From the IMG/VR virus record IMGVR_UViG_3300025132_007963, positions 62,001 through 126,000 of that record: a stretch of DNA of 64,000 nucleotides, one strand, 5' to 3'. Made by a program: the position numbers and the translations under genes. The notes below the pieces were generated by a model, which saw nothing but the letters and a program-made list of their open reading frames with translations, was not told the origin of the DNA and made no database searches. Origin of the DNA: a virus. This document shows, piece by piece, positions 8,580 through 16,640 of the stretch (position 1 is the stretch's first letter; each line of letters starts with the position of its first letter).

Positions 8580-9002
8580 TTACAATTTTTTAAAAGCGGC
8601 TTTTTGTGTTTCATCCTCCGGCAACACTAATTCATAGTCTGAATTTGGGTCACAGCCAATATTTTCCTTTAAATCGTTTATAAAACTGAGTAAATCATCT
8701 TGATTTTTCTCAATTTCATTAAGCAAGCTACTTTTATCAAGTTCAAAATTTTGTACTAACAAACCTATTTTAAGAACTAAATTTGTTGTTCTGTCTCTTC
8801 TTTTAGCGATTTTGTAAAAGTCTCCATGCTCTAATTCGATGTAAGAATCGTCAAATTCTTCCTCTGGTTCTGGTTCTTCGATTTCCTCATCAGCATCTTC
8901 CTCTATTAATGCATCGAGGGCTTTTCCCGCTTTATCGTGAAATTCAGGGTTTTCTTGCTTTAGTGTCTCTAGCAAGTTTATTAGTTTATCCATTGCAGAC
9001 AT
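8580..9002 (-). CDS. Acidic helical protein of unknown function
   Basis: The 140-residue product begins with a helix, then a very acidic segment (about residues 33-52, nearly all Asp/Glu with prolines), then a mixed region and a predicted coiled helical C-terminal half (LLNEIEKNQDDLLSFINDL). No catalytic motif or membrane segment is visible. The start at 9002 follows AAGGAGAAAATT; a second Met three codons on is possible. It is 14 bases downstream of the gp15-like gene, so it may be co-transcribed with the neck genes. I do not recognise a family. Confidence 0.7.
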   Translation of the reverse strand: MSAMDKLINLLETLKQENPEFHDKAGKALDALIEEDADEEIEEPEPEEEFDDSYIELEHGDFYKIAKRRDRTTNLVLKIGLLVQNFELDKSSLLNEIEKNQDDLLSFINDLKENIGCDPNSDYELVLPEDETQKAAFKKL

Positions 9003-9016
9003 AATTTTCTCCTTTA

Positions 9017-10276
9017 TTATTTTGATGATATAATGTAGCTAATTAGCATATTTTCATCGACGTCTGGTGCTTCAGCAAATTGTATCATTGAATCGTTTAC
9101 TATTATATAGTCATCGGCTTGGCCGGGTTTCATTAAAATTCCATCTCTAAATACCATTTCTGAACCGCTAACAAATGTATGAAAAGTAACAAATCTTGTT
9201 GTTGAATTGTCCCCAACTCCACCTGCTGGAATTTTAAATTCAGTTCTTGCAATATAATTATCTGTTGTGATCGGATTACCACTGGTAAACGAAGTGCCGG
9301 TGTCTACTTTCTTGTTTACCAAGGGTGGGCCTGGTCTTGTATCTGACGACAATATGAATTGCTGCTCGTCCACTAGTTTTAAACTAGCTAACCCAGCGAG
9401 GCCATAATACCTACCCTCTTCGAATTCAGGCTCGTCTCCAAAAACTATTCTCTCTCTTGGTATTTTTACCGAAACTGCGTTTTCTCTTATCGCATACCTT
9501 GGCTGCTCTTGGTTGCCTTTTTCTCCAATAAGATATGCTAAGACTTTGATCTCTATCGTTGTCTCTACTTTTCTTTCCTCGTTTGTAAAAGAGTTATAGT
9601 TATTGTTTTGATTAAAATCCTGTTGTATAAACCCCTCATACCTATGGTTTTCTTTCTCTATTAAAATATAATTAACGCCGCCTGGTTTTGTGATAAACGG
9701 TGTCACAACATCATTCATTTGTTCTTGATATTCTGTTCTAATATTAATTTTATATGTTACTTCGACATAAACTGGCAATGGGATAGATACAGTTTCATAA
9801 ACTATTTTATTTGGTCGATAACCAGGAAAGTTCACTTGGCCTTTTCTTCTTTGACTTTCTGCATTTATAAAGTTTGAAGTTTTGTCATGCTTTATTCGTC
9901 TAGCTACTCTAATCGAGCCACCTTTTTCATCTGCTACCGGGACGACATTGCCCCATATTGAACCTTTTTTTGACAAATCTTTTGCAACATTAGTTCTTTC
10001 TATAGAAATAATCGGCAATATTAAAGCGCCTGTTGAATCTCTAAATAATCTGTCTTTTTTCGCAGAAAAGCCTCTTTCTGGCGATACCCATACCACAGGA
10101 ACTCTTTCAAAACCTTTGTGTGTTGTTGTAAAAATATTTAATTTATTTTCAACATAATCTAACATAGCGGCATCTACGTTATCAATAGTTGACGGAGCAA
10201 ATGGGATTGATTTTGTATAAGTTGATGGAACTTGGCTTGGTAAAAGACCCTTCCTTTCATCTAGTTTTCTCTTCAT
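9017..10276 (-). CDS. gp15-like tail completion protein, paralog B with extra C-terminal domain
   Basis: Residues 1 to about 290 align throughout with the neighbouring gp15-like gene (FERVPVVWVSPERGF, LILPIISIERT, YKINIRTEYQEQMNDVVTPF, RYEGFIQ). That pattern corresponds to T4 gp15 (IRVPITYAS, ILPRI, YELSIFTRYEDDMFQIVEQI), the hexamer that caps the tail and stabilises the sheath. Residues from about 295 to 419 form an added domain absent from the paralog, ending GSEMVFRDGILMKP...DDYIIV...LISYI. It resembles the VYLNG-type C-terminal domain of the fibre in this window. The ATG overlaps the paralog's stop (ATGA), so translation is probably coupled. Which copy is the working tail cap cannot be told. 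Confidence 0.75.
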   Translation of the reverse strand: MKRKLDERKGLLPSQVPSTYTKSIPFAPSTIDNVDAAMLDYVENKLNIFTTTHKGFERVPVVWVSPERGFSAKKDRLFRDSTGALILPIISIERTNVAKDLSKKGSIWGNVVPVADEKGGSIRVARRIKHDKTSNFINAESQRRKGQVNFPGYRPNKIVYETVSIPLPVYVEVTYKINIRTEYQEQMNDVVTPFITKPGGVNYILIEKENHRYEGFIQQDFNQNNNYNSFTNEERKVETTIEIKVLAYLIGEKGNQEQPRYAIRENAVSVKIPRERIVFGDEPEFEEGRYYGLAGLASLKLVDEQQFILSSDTRPGPPLVNKKVDTGTSFTSGNPITTDNYIARTEFKIPAGGVGDNSTTRFVTFHTFVSGSEMVFRDGILMKPGQADDYIIVNDSMIQFAEAPDVDENMLISYIISSK

Positions 10277-11148
10277 TCGTTTGAATCCTCTGGTATTCCA
10301 GACAAGCCATAAAATGATCCACCATCATTCTCTAATTCATCATTAAATACTATCCTTTCTCTTGGAATTTTAACTTCCACTGAGCTTTCTCTAAAAACAA
10401 AATTTGGATTTGTTCTGTTTTTATCTTCTCCTAGTAGATATCCCAAAACTTCTATATTTATTTTTGTCTCAATTTTTCTTTCATCATCTGTAAAGGAGGT
10501 ATAGTTATTGTTTTGTGCAAAAACCTCTCTTATGAAGCCTTCGTATCTATGGTTTTGATTTTTTAAAAGAATATAATTTATACCACCTGGCACAGTTGCA
10601 AAAGGTGTGATTATTTCATTCATTTGTTGTTGATATTCTGTTCGAATGGTAATCTCATAATTTGCAACAATATAAACTGGGATTGGTATCGTTACTGTTT
10701 CATAGACAACCTTTTTATAATTCGAATTTGGGAAATTTATCCTACCTTTTGATTTTTTTGTTTTTGCATTTACAAAATTTGATGTCTTTTGATGGTTGAT
10801 TCTTCTAGCAACCGGTATTGTACCGCCCTTCTCATCGTCAACAGGCAATACATTCCCCCAAACAGTACCCTTCTTTGAAAGAGACTTTGTTACGCTTGTT
10901 CTTTCAATAGTTATTAGTGGTAAAATTAAAGTTCCGGTGTTATCTCTTACTTGCGAATCTTTCTTGCTCTGAAATGGTCGCTCAGCTCCGGACCAAACCA
11001 CTGGGACTTTTGTCCATCCTTTATTTGTTGTCGCAAAAAGGTTTAACTCTTCGTCAATGTATCTAATCATTGACTTGTCTATGTTTTCAATTGTTGATAT
11101 TGGAAACGGTATATCTTTTAATCTTTCCAAGTTATTATTAAGTGGCAT
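10273..11148 (-). CDS. gp15: gp15-like tail completion and sheath stabiliser protein, paralog A
   Basis: The protein (292 residues from the chosen start) has the T4 gp15 layout: WTKVPVVWSGAERPF, LILPLITIERTSV, YEITIRTEYQQQMNEIITPF and a C-terminal VLGYLLGE segment. T4 gp15 has 272 residues, so the size fits. I set the start at 11148 (MPLNNNLERLKD) because it has GAGGGG upstream and matches the N-terminus of the paralog. The longer frame to 11232 lies inside the gp14 gene and its first 28 residues have no counterpart. It overlaps gp14 by 11 bases and the next gene by ATGA. The order gp13-gp14-gp15 is as in T4. Confidence 0.85.
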   Translation of the reverse strand: MPLNNNLERLKDIPFPISTIENIDKSMIRYIDEELNLFATTNKGWTKVPVVWSGAERPFQSKKDSQVRDNTGTLILPLITIERTSVTKSLSKKGTVWGNVLPVDDEKGGTIPVARRINHQKTSNFVNAKTKKSKGRINFPNSNYKKVVYETVTIPIPVYIVANYEITIRTEYQQQMNEIITPFATVPGGINYILLKNQNHRYEGFIREVFAQNNNYTSFTDDERKIETKINIEVLGYLLGEDKNRTNPNFVFRESSVEVKIPRERIVFNDELENDGGSFYGLSGIPEDSNE

Positions 11149-11626
11149 CAAATAACCCCTCGCGAGCCTTGACGCACTCAGCGCTAATTTCCATTTGATG
11201 GTTAATTTGACCAAATATTTGCTTTGGCTCATTTAAAGTAGTTATTTCGTAATAGCTATCTCCGTAAGCCACAAAATCACCTTCCCTGACAAACAAATCT
11301 TGATCTTCTGTAAGTCTTCTTTTGTGAAAATGAACAGTGATTTTTGATTTTCTATCCACACCCAAATTTGTAGTCTCGGTTTCGTACCCTTGCCACTCAA
11401 CAAGAGCATAGACCCTGATCGGATTAAAAAATGTCTTTTTTATGGCCTCTCCATAAATAGGATGATAGTCAGTATGCTCTAGACTTATCGGATAGTACAA
11501 GAGTTGTTGGCCAATGACGTTTTCAATAAGTTCATCATTAACTTGCTTAACATAATCCCTCTCCTTTTTGCCCAAAAAGAGCGGAGGAGGTGGTTTTTTA
11601 GGTTGTGACCATTTGTTATCAGCCAT
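11138..11626 (-). CDS. gp14: Head completion / neck protein, T4 gp14-like
   Basis: The product (162 residues) matches the first two thirds of T4 gp14: an N-terminal segment leading to QQLLYYPIS, then HPIYGEAIKKTFFNPIRVYALVEWQGYE (compare gp14 around its FGEDLKNKFTKAWKFAAYL), then EGDFVAYGDSYYEITTLNEPKQIFGQINHQMEISAE. T4 gp14 is 256 residues, so this is a short form without the C-terminal tail. It should form, with gp13, the ring joining the filled head to the tail. Four bases separate it from the gp13 gene. The N-terminal KKPPPPLFLGKKE looks like a flexible arm. Confidence 0.83.
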   Translation of the reverse strand: MADNKWSQPKKPPPPLFLGKKERDYVKQVNDELIENVIGQQLLYYPISLEHTDYHPIYGEAIKKTFFNPIRVYALVEWQGYETETTNLGVDRKSKITVHFHKRRLTEDQDLFVREGDFVAYGDSYYEITTLNEPKQIFGQINHQMEISAECVKAREGLFDAT

Positions 11627-11630
11627 TTAG

Positions 11631-12920
11631 TTACCCCACATATACCGTCAAAGGAACTTTCTCATGTACTTTAACCGATGCATCCATTAAATCCGCATCA
11701 TTTTGTGCCAGTCTAGAGTAAGTCATCTCTGATAGTGTTGTCTTAAGCTCTTCTCTTAGTGTCTGCTGTTCTGATTGAGCTTGAGCAATTAGATCTGAAC
11801 CGTTTAGGGTCACTGATTCTCCTGGTATTGGTATTGTTGCAAACTTACTTCTTATTTGGCCTAGCATTTCTTTGCATAAAGCCAGTGCAAATCTTCTGAT
11901 CCACTGTTTACCAATGCTATTAATGCTATTAAAAGGCAAATTAGCGAAAGGCAAAGTGTTCATATTGTTAATTCCATTTACCTCTTGTCCATTATCATCA
12001 AATGGGTCAGTAGGAATAGAAAATTGTACCCACATCTTAGTTGGTGAATGAAGATTTGGAATTGGAAAAATTCTTAATTTATTGTTTTTTATCTCATAAG
12101 ACCAGTGAGACATTCTAGTATATATTGCATCCTCGAAAGCCAAAGCTTGAGCCTTATTTTGCCAGGCCGGGATTAATTCAAAAGTAGATTGATCTGAGAA
12201 TTGTCCATAATTATGAAAATTACCTACAACGTTTAGACCGCCATAATAGCCAAAAAATCTCCACATCGCGTGTGGTGTCTTATAGAAAACTTTTTTAACA
12301 ATTATTTTTTTGTTTTTAACTTTTTGGAAATAATCCAAAGCGCTATTAGACGCTGCAGAAGATGAAACAATATACTGTAGATCATAATCTTGAACACTAG
12401 CCGTTAGTTCAAAAGATGCTGAATATTCTGTGTTTGCTCTGCCTAGGCCAATCTCTGCTGCTGCAGCTTCGGCTGAAGTCCTAGCATAACCAAAATCAAA
12501 TTTTGGAAATTTTAAGCTAGCATGACTACCATCCAGAGATGATGACAGGCTTGTATCTCCTGTAGACTTCAAGTTACCTAAATGATCGAAAGCTCCTGTC
12601 GAATGGCCAAGATAAGAAGATAGCGAATTGTTTGCTTGGTGAACATTTATAATATATGAATATTCTAAAACAGCCTCTTCGTATGCAGAATATACGTTTG
12701 CTGTTGTTAGTTCAATGTCTAGAACATCGCCGCCAAGCTTACGAAAGACATGCGTTACTTGGTCTGCAGCGCCCGATAAGAAATTTGAATCAAATAAAGG
12801 TGAAGTCGTATTAGAGTAAACCTTATATGGCAATGCTGAATTAACATCACCAACATTTCCGGTTACCGGCAAAACTGTGCTACTAGTGCTACTAGCAGGA
12901 CTTAAATTAGTCGTAGACAT
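11631..12920 (-). CDS. gp13: Neck protein, T4 gp13-like
   Basis: The protein has 429 residues against 309 in T4. After a Ser/Thr-rich N-terminal arm come the gp13 hallmarks: FRKLGGDVLDIELTTANVYSAYEEAVLEYS (about residues 58-87), a central beta region, and the conserved C-terminal block QWIRRFALALCKEMLGQIR...GSDLIAQAQSEQQTLREEL (about 335-390). The last residues, VPLTVYVG, resemble the gp13 C-terminus ending in LVG. The extra length lies in a Ser/Gly-rich insertion after residue 90. The ATG at 12920 has CCGGAGGATCC upstream. It works with gp14 at the portal vertex after packaging. Confidence 0.87.
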   Translation of the reverse strand: MSTTNLSPASSTSSTVLPVTGNVGDVNSALPYKVYSNTTSPLFDSNFLSGAADQVTHVFRKLGGDVLDIELTTANVYSAYEEAVLEYSYIINVHQANNSLSSYLGHSTGAFDHLGNLKSTGDTSLSSSLDGSHASLKFPKFDFGYARTSAEAAAAEIGLGRANTEYSASFELTASVQDYDLQYIVSSSAASNSALDYFQKVKNKKIIVKKVFYKTPHAMWRFFGYYGGLNVVGNFHNYGQFSDQSTFELIPAWQNKAQALAFEDAIYTRMSHWSYEIKNNKLRIFPIPNLHSPTKMWVQFSIPTDPFDDNGQEVNGINNMNTLPFANLPFNSINSIGKQWIRRFALALCKEMLGQIRSKFATIPIPGESVTLNGSDLIAQAQSEQQTLREELKTTLSEMTYSRLAQNDADLMDASVKVHEKVPLTVYVG

Positions 12921-12986
12921 TCATGGATCCTCCGGTTATTTATCTCTAAATAGTCAAAACAAACAGGAAAAAACCACAATGTTATT

Positions 12987-13319
12987 TTAAACCTCTGAGG
13001 GATCGTCCGATAAAATGTCTTTTAAATTCCGAAAAGTACTAGTCTCTGTTTTCTTTACTGTCTCTTTAACTTTAGGCTTACTAGGCCTTCTTCTTTTTGT
13101 TGTTTTTGGTTTAGGTAGCGGTGGAGCAGTCTCCACAACTGGCTCTACTGGTTTTGGTGGTTCTGAAACCTTTACCTCAACCGGCTTCTCCTTCACCACG
13201 GGCGCCACGGTAGGCGCTGACAAAACAACCTCTTCAGTGTCTTTGCGCAAATTTGCACGTAGTGCGTGAGCCTTAAGTGCAAACTTGGGACTTCTCATTT
13301 TTCTAGCTTTTTTTCCCAT
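12987..13319 (-). CDS. Basic, proline-rich small protein of unknown function
   Basis: This 110-residue protein has a strongly basic N-terminus (MGKKARKMRSPKF), a central Val/Pro/Lys/Glu repeat-like stretch (about residues 38-75) and a second basic patch with KTTKRRRPSKPK. It ends in an acidic helix. It looks largely unstructured, and the basic ends could bind DNA or RNA. AAGGAGG precedes the ATG at 13319. It lies between the terminator at 13361-13387 and the gp13 gene, so it would be the first gene of the neck operon. No family recognised. Confidence 0.7.
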   Translation of the reverse strand: MGKKARKMRSPKFALKAHALRANLRKDTEEVVLSAPTVAPVVKEKPVEVKVSEPPKPVEPVVETAPPLPKPKTTKRRRPSKPKVKETVKKTETSTFRNLKDILSDDPSEV

Positions 13320-13360
13320 TGAACTAACCTCCTTACATAACTAGTAATTAAACAAAGAAA

Positions 13361-13387
13361 AGCCCCCGTCCCGAAGGACAGGGAGCT
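13361..13387 (-). terminator. Intrinsic terminator with UUCG loop after the second beta-rich gene
   Basis: On the minus strand AGCTCCCTGTCC and GGACGGGGGCT pair (one bulged base, two G-U pairs) around a TTCG tetraloop. The tract TTTTCTTTG follows. It starts 21 bases after the stop of the upstream gene and separates the paired beta-rich genes from the neck genes. Confidence 0.85.
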
Positions 13388-13408
13388 AAGTTAACTAATC
13401 TACAACAT

Positions 13409-13942
13409 TCAAGCAGGAGTGAAGCCATCAGCAGCATTGGTAATATTAATCGCACTGGCAGTTAAAACACTACCATTGATATACCAATCAGTGCCGTCGC
13501 ATTCAACCTCTAAAAAGTCACCTACTGTTGCTGCACCGTCATTTGAATCAATCGCAACAGCTGAAGTAGCACTGGTAACTTCAACATGTGCACCATTCAC
13601 AATAATGGATCCGTTGATATCAACGCTATCACTGTTTGTATTAAGCAAAAAGTCCTTCGTAGCTTCGTTATCACTAGCAACACTCATAACAAATTTGTAA
13701 TGTAACCCAGCTGCAGGAGCTGGTAGTGTGCAAACAACACTTACAGTGCTGATATCGCAAAAAAATGTTTTACCAGAATCTGCAGCTGTAAGGGTCTTTG
13801 TTGGCGAAGCCACTGAACCTACCGTGCTTAGTGTTTCTACAGAAGTGCTAACACCCGAAAGTGTTGCATTTCCCAACGCTAAGTCTCTTTTCAAATTTTC
13901 AATTAATGCCTCTACTCTCGCAAGGCCAATTCTTCTACTCAT
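13409..13942 (-). CDS. Beta-rich probable virion protein, tandem paralog 2
   Basis: The 177-residue product starts with a helical RIGLARVEALIENLKRDLALGNATLSGV segment, followed by a Thr/Ser/Asp-rich beta domain containing LTAADSGKTFFCDIST, GLHYKFVMSVASDNE and FLEVECDGTDWYINGS. Such GTDWYVNG domains occur in phage decoration and fibre proteins, so an outer-capsid or fibre role is likely but unproven. The start at 13942 (MSRRIGLARV) has AAGGAGAATATAATT upstream and matches the paralog; a TTG 36 bases earlier is not needed. It lies just after the capsid gene and its paralog, the place where head decoration genes often sit. Confidence 0.75.
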   Translation of the reverse strand: MSRRIGLARVEALIENLKRDLALGNATLSGVSTSVETLSTVGSVASPTKTLTAADSGKTFFCDISTVSVVCTLPAPAAGLHYKFVMSVASDNEATKDFLLNTNSDSVDINGSIIVNGAHVEVTSATSAVAIDSNDGAATVGDFLEVECDGTDWYINGSVLTASAINITNAADGFTPA

Positions 13943-13962
13943 AATTATATTCTCCTTCCTAT

Positions 13963-13974
13963 TGAGTTTTATAC
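13963..13974 (-). promoter_or_regulatory. Shared leader element, copy 2
   Basis: GTATAAAACTCA lies 20 bases before the start of paralog 2 and is repeated exactly before paralog 1. It resembles a -10 or T4 late-type TATAAA box, but it may only be a relic of the gene duplication. Confidence 0.3.
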
Positions 13975-13997
13975 GCAATGTCTAAAACACAAACTTA

Positions 13998-14534
13998 TTA
14001 TGCAGGCGTAATTCCGCCAGTTGCATTATTGATAGCCAGTATGGATGCGGTTAAGGCACTACCTTTAATATACCAATCAGTGCCATCACAACTAACCTCT
14101 AGAAAATCGCCCACAGTGGCGGCACCTTCGGAGGTATCAAAGGCCACTGCTGAAGTAGCATTGGTAACTTCAACGTGCGCACCATTTACTATAACAGAGC
14201 CATTGATATCTACAGCATTGTCACCAGTATTTAACAAAAAATCCTTCGCAGTTTCATTGTCACTAGCTACACTTAGGATGAACTTATAAGTCAATCCGGC
14301 TGCAGGTGTTGGTAATGTACAAACAACACTCACGGTGCTAATATCTATGAAGAAAACTTTTCCCGAATCTGCAGCTGATAGTCTTTTTGTAGGTGCTGCT
14401 AATGTGCCAACCGTGCTTAGTGTTTCTGTTGCCTTGCTAACGCCTGAGAGCGTAGCGTTTCCAAGAGCTAAGTCTCTCTTTAAACTCTCAATTAACGCCT
14501 CGGTTCTTGCGAGGCCAATTCTTTTCTTACCCAT
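13998..14534 (-). CDS. Beta-rich probable virion protein, tandem paralog 1
   Basis: This 178-residue protein is a close paralog of the next gene along its whole length: RIGLARTEALIESLKRDLALGNATLSGV, LSAADSGKVFFIDIST, GLTYKFILSVASDNE, FLEVSCDGTDWYIKGS. The same helical start and beta body suggest a trimeric or capsid-bound structural protein. The start at 14534 has AGGAGAATATAAAC upstream. It is separated from the capsid gene by a strong terminator, so it needs read-through or its own promoter. The pair probably arose by tandem duplication including the leader. Confidence 0.75.
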   Translation of the reverse strand: MGKKRIGLARTEALIESLKRDLALGNATLSGVSKATETLSTVGTLAAPTKRLSAADSGKVFFIDISTVSVVCTLPTPAAGLTYKFILSVASDNETAKDFLLNTGDNAVDINGSVIVNGAHVEVTNATSAVAFDTSEGAATVGDFLEVSCDGTDWYIKGSALTASILAINNATGGITPA

Positions 14535-14555
14535 GTTTATATTCTCCTATCTTTA

Positions 14556-14567
14556 TGAGTTTTATAC
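14556..14567 (-). promoter_or_regulatory. Shared leader element, copy 1
   Basis: GTATAAAACTCA lies 21 bases before the start of paralog 1, between the capsid terminator and the gene, where a promoter would be expected. It is identical to 13963-13974. The short distance to the ribosome site argues for caution. Confidence 0.3.
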
Positions 14568-14627
14568 AACTTAATTGCTGTTCTTTTCATAAAACACGAA
14601 AAAAATATCGATTATAACGAAAAAAAA

Positions 14628-14667
14628 GGGGGGCTCTAACTACCGAAATAGTTTAAAAGAGCCCCCC
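14628..14667 (-). terminator. Strong intrinsic terminator after the major capsid gene
   Basis: On the minus strand a perfect 10-bp stem GGGGGGCTCT / AGAGCCCCCC with a 20-base loop is followed by seven T residues. It begins 36 bases after the capsid stop codon. It probably limits expression of downstream genes relative to the abundant capsid message. Confidence 0.93.
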
Positions 14668-14703
14668 AATTTGAACATAACTGTGTTATTCAGTCAGTAA
14701 CTA

Positions 14704-16620
14704 TTAGCTAGTAGCGCCTGCGCCACCAACAAGATCACGTACAATCACGATACCGTACATATCAGGACGTACCATCTTCTTGCCGTAACGGGTCATGACA
14801 CCCTTACGTGGCACAAAGTCTTCCTGACCAAATATGGTAGGAGTAACTTGTAGTGGCACATATGGAGCGTACACGTAGCCGCTTTCCAAGAAGGATCCAC
14901 CCTTGCGACCAACGAGGATCACATTTCTAGGGAAGTAAGGATCAACATAGATGTCCCATTTCTTGCTAAGTGCACCAGTCTTCACAGCACCAACGGTGCC
15001 ACGATCCTGATCTGCAGTTACGTTTGCACGGAAACCAGCAGTGAATTCGAGAACGTTTGCAACTTCAGGTCCGCAGACAAGGAAGTTAGCACCGCCACGA
15101 AGTGTCTTTCTGTGGATCTGTGCAGAAACATCATTAATAGTTTCAACAAGCGTCTCATACCATTCGCTTACAGTACCGGTGAAGTCAGGAGCAGCCGAAG
15201 ATGCACCAATTTCAGCACCTGTAGTTCTGTGAACAAATAGGCCCGGAGAACGCGACCAGTAGTAAGTACCAGCCTTTGCACCCTTAACAAGGTCTTGCAA
15301 AATTTCCTGATCAATCTCTAGAGCAATCTGCTCAGAAAGAATACCAGTCAACTCAACCTCTGCGTCAAGGTTATGATATGCGTTAAGGTCCTGACCAAGC
15401 TCTGGGGTCCATTTGGCCTTGAGTTTCTTGGTCTGTGCTGTAATCGCAATACTGTCAACCTTAATGTCAATTTCTGGAATAAGACCAGATCGCAACTGAG
15501 TAGAATCAGCACCTGCGCCATTAGCGCCTGCACCTTCAAGCCCAAACTCACTACCGACAATTGAACCAAGTGCAGTCGAAGCTGCCAAGGAATCACGGAT
15601 TGGGAAAGTGATTACAAGTGAGCCATCAGCAGACCCGCCGCCGACACCGCCAACAGGGACACCGCCAGTGACAGCAAACTGAGTACCGCCGCCAAGAGGT
15701 CCACCTAGATTAGCGCCTGCAAATGCAAGAAGAATTCTACTACTATCATTAGGATCAACGCGGGTCAATCGTCTAATCTGAGTAGAACCCGTACCAAAAA
15801 CTTCTACGTTGTGTGCAATAAGGTTAGTCATGTTAACCTCAACTGCATGCAAATTATCAGTATCCAAATTGGTAGAAAGCTGTGCCTTTGGCACTGCAAG
15901 AACAACTGCACCGTGAGTTGCACTACCAGAAGCAAGAGAGCTTGCACCAAGCCCCAAAACATCCGGATCGTATCGAAGCAACTTCTTTTGAGCCTCAGTT
16001 ACACGCTTATCGAGATAAACAACTGCGTTACCACTACCATTTTTAGCAGTCTTGCTGGCGCTAGGTCCAACAAAAACTACGTCATTTCTACCGGTAAGAG
16101 TAGCAGAGCCAGTTGCAGAGCTGTAAGCGCTGCCTCCCAAGTTGTAAAAACCTCCTGGATCTTGACCTTCGTCACCAGCAAGACGTACACCACCAGTCAA
16201 CTGACTAGCGATAAGTGGGTTGTCACTGTCCTGGCGTAGGCCACCATATAGGGATTCACCTGATGAACCACCAGCGCTGTCACTAGCCTTGGTGAAGTCC
16301 AAGAAGAAAATGAGACCACTAGGCAAGCTCATTGGCTGCACGGAAACAAGATCGTTTGCGATCAATCCGCCGAATACACGACGAACAATAGGAAAAGCCA
16401 CTGCTGCGAAGCCTTCGACATCGCCAGCGGACATTGTGGTAGCTTCACGAAGAAGCTCCTTAGCTTGATTTTCAAGAAGGCAAGCCATGTTAGACTTGTG
16501 ACGATCATCACCTAGACCCTCAAGAAGACCGGTCTGCTCCCACTTGTTAAGTAGAGCAGCGCCTTCTTTGGCTACATCGCGATGAACGACGCCTTCAGTT
16601 AATTTCTGTAAAATAGACAT
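14704..16620 (-). CDS. gp23: Major capsid protein, T4 gp23-like
   Basis: The 638-residue product is the HK97-fold hexamer subunit of the head. The N-terminal region has GLLEGLGDDRHKSNMACLLE and NQAKELLRE (residues 31-59), the segment before the prohead protease cut in gp23. FPIVRRVFGGLIANDLVSVQPMSLPSG (77-103) matches gp23 (MVRRAIPNLIAFDICGVQPM). The C-terminus has QEDFVPRKGVMTRYGKKMVRPDMYGIVIV. T4 gp23 is 521 residues; the extra length is in Gly/Ser/Ala-rich insertions (about 115-380), possibly surface domains that replace decoration proteins. AGGAGG lies 13 bases before the ATG. It follows the scaffold gene directly and ends in a strong terminator. Confidence 0.95.
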   Translation of the reverse strand: MSILQKLTEGVVHRDVAKEGAALLNKWEQTGLLEGLGDDRHKSNMACLLENQAKELLREATTMSAGDVEGFAAVAFPIVRRVFGGLIANDLVSVQPMSLPSGLIFFLDFTKASDSAGGSSGESLYGGLRQDSDNPLIASQLTGGVRLAGDEGQDPGGFYNLGGSAYSSATGSATLTGRNDVVFVGPSASKTAKNGSGNAVVYLDKRVTEAQKKLLRYDPDVLGLGASSLASGSATHGAVVLAVPKAQLSTNLDTDNLHAVEVNMTNLIAHNVEVFGTGSTQIRRLTRVDPNDSSRILLAFAGANLGGPLGGGTQFAVTGGVPVGGVGGGSADGSLVITFPIRDSLAASTALGSIVGSEFGLEGAGANGAGADSTQLRSGLIPEIDIKVDSIAITAQTKKLKAKWTPELGQDLNAYHNLDAEVELTGILSEQIALEIDQEILQDLVKGAKAGTYYWSRSPGLFVHRTTGAEIGASSAAPDFTGTVSEWYETLVETINDVSAQIHRKTLRGGANFLVCGPEVANVLEFTAGFRANVTADQDRGTVGAVKTGALSKKWDIYVDPYFPRNVILVGRKGGSFLESGYVYAPYVPLQVTPTIFGQEDFVPRKGVMTRYGKKMVRPDMYGIVIVRDLVGGAGATS

Positions 16621-16640
16621 CTTAAATATTACCTCCTAAA

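Noticed and set aside
11149-11232. Longer N-terminus for the gp15-like paralog A
   Set aside because: The extra 28 residues lie within the gp14 gene, have no match in the paralog, and a good ribosome site favours the ATG at 11148.
12937-12944. GATAAATA on the minus strand as a T4-type late promoter for gp13
   Set aside because: Transcription would start at about 12931, cutting into the AGGAGG needed for the gp13 start at 12920.
15811-16239. 142-codon plus-strand open frame inside the capsid gene
   Set aside because: It lies antisense to a firmly identified gp23 gene, has no ribosome site, and its composition reflects the complementary codons.
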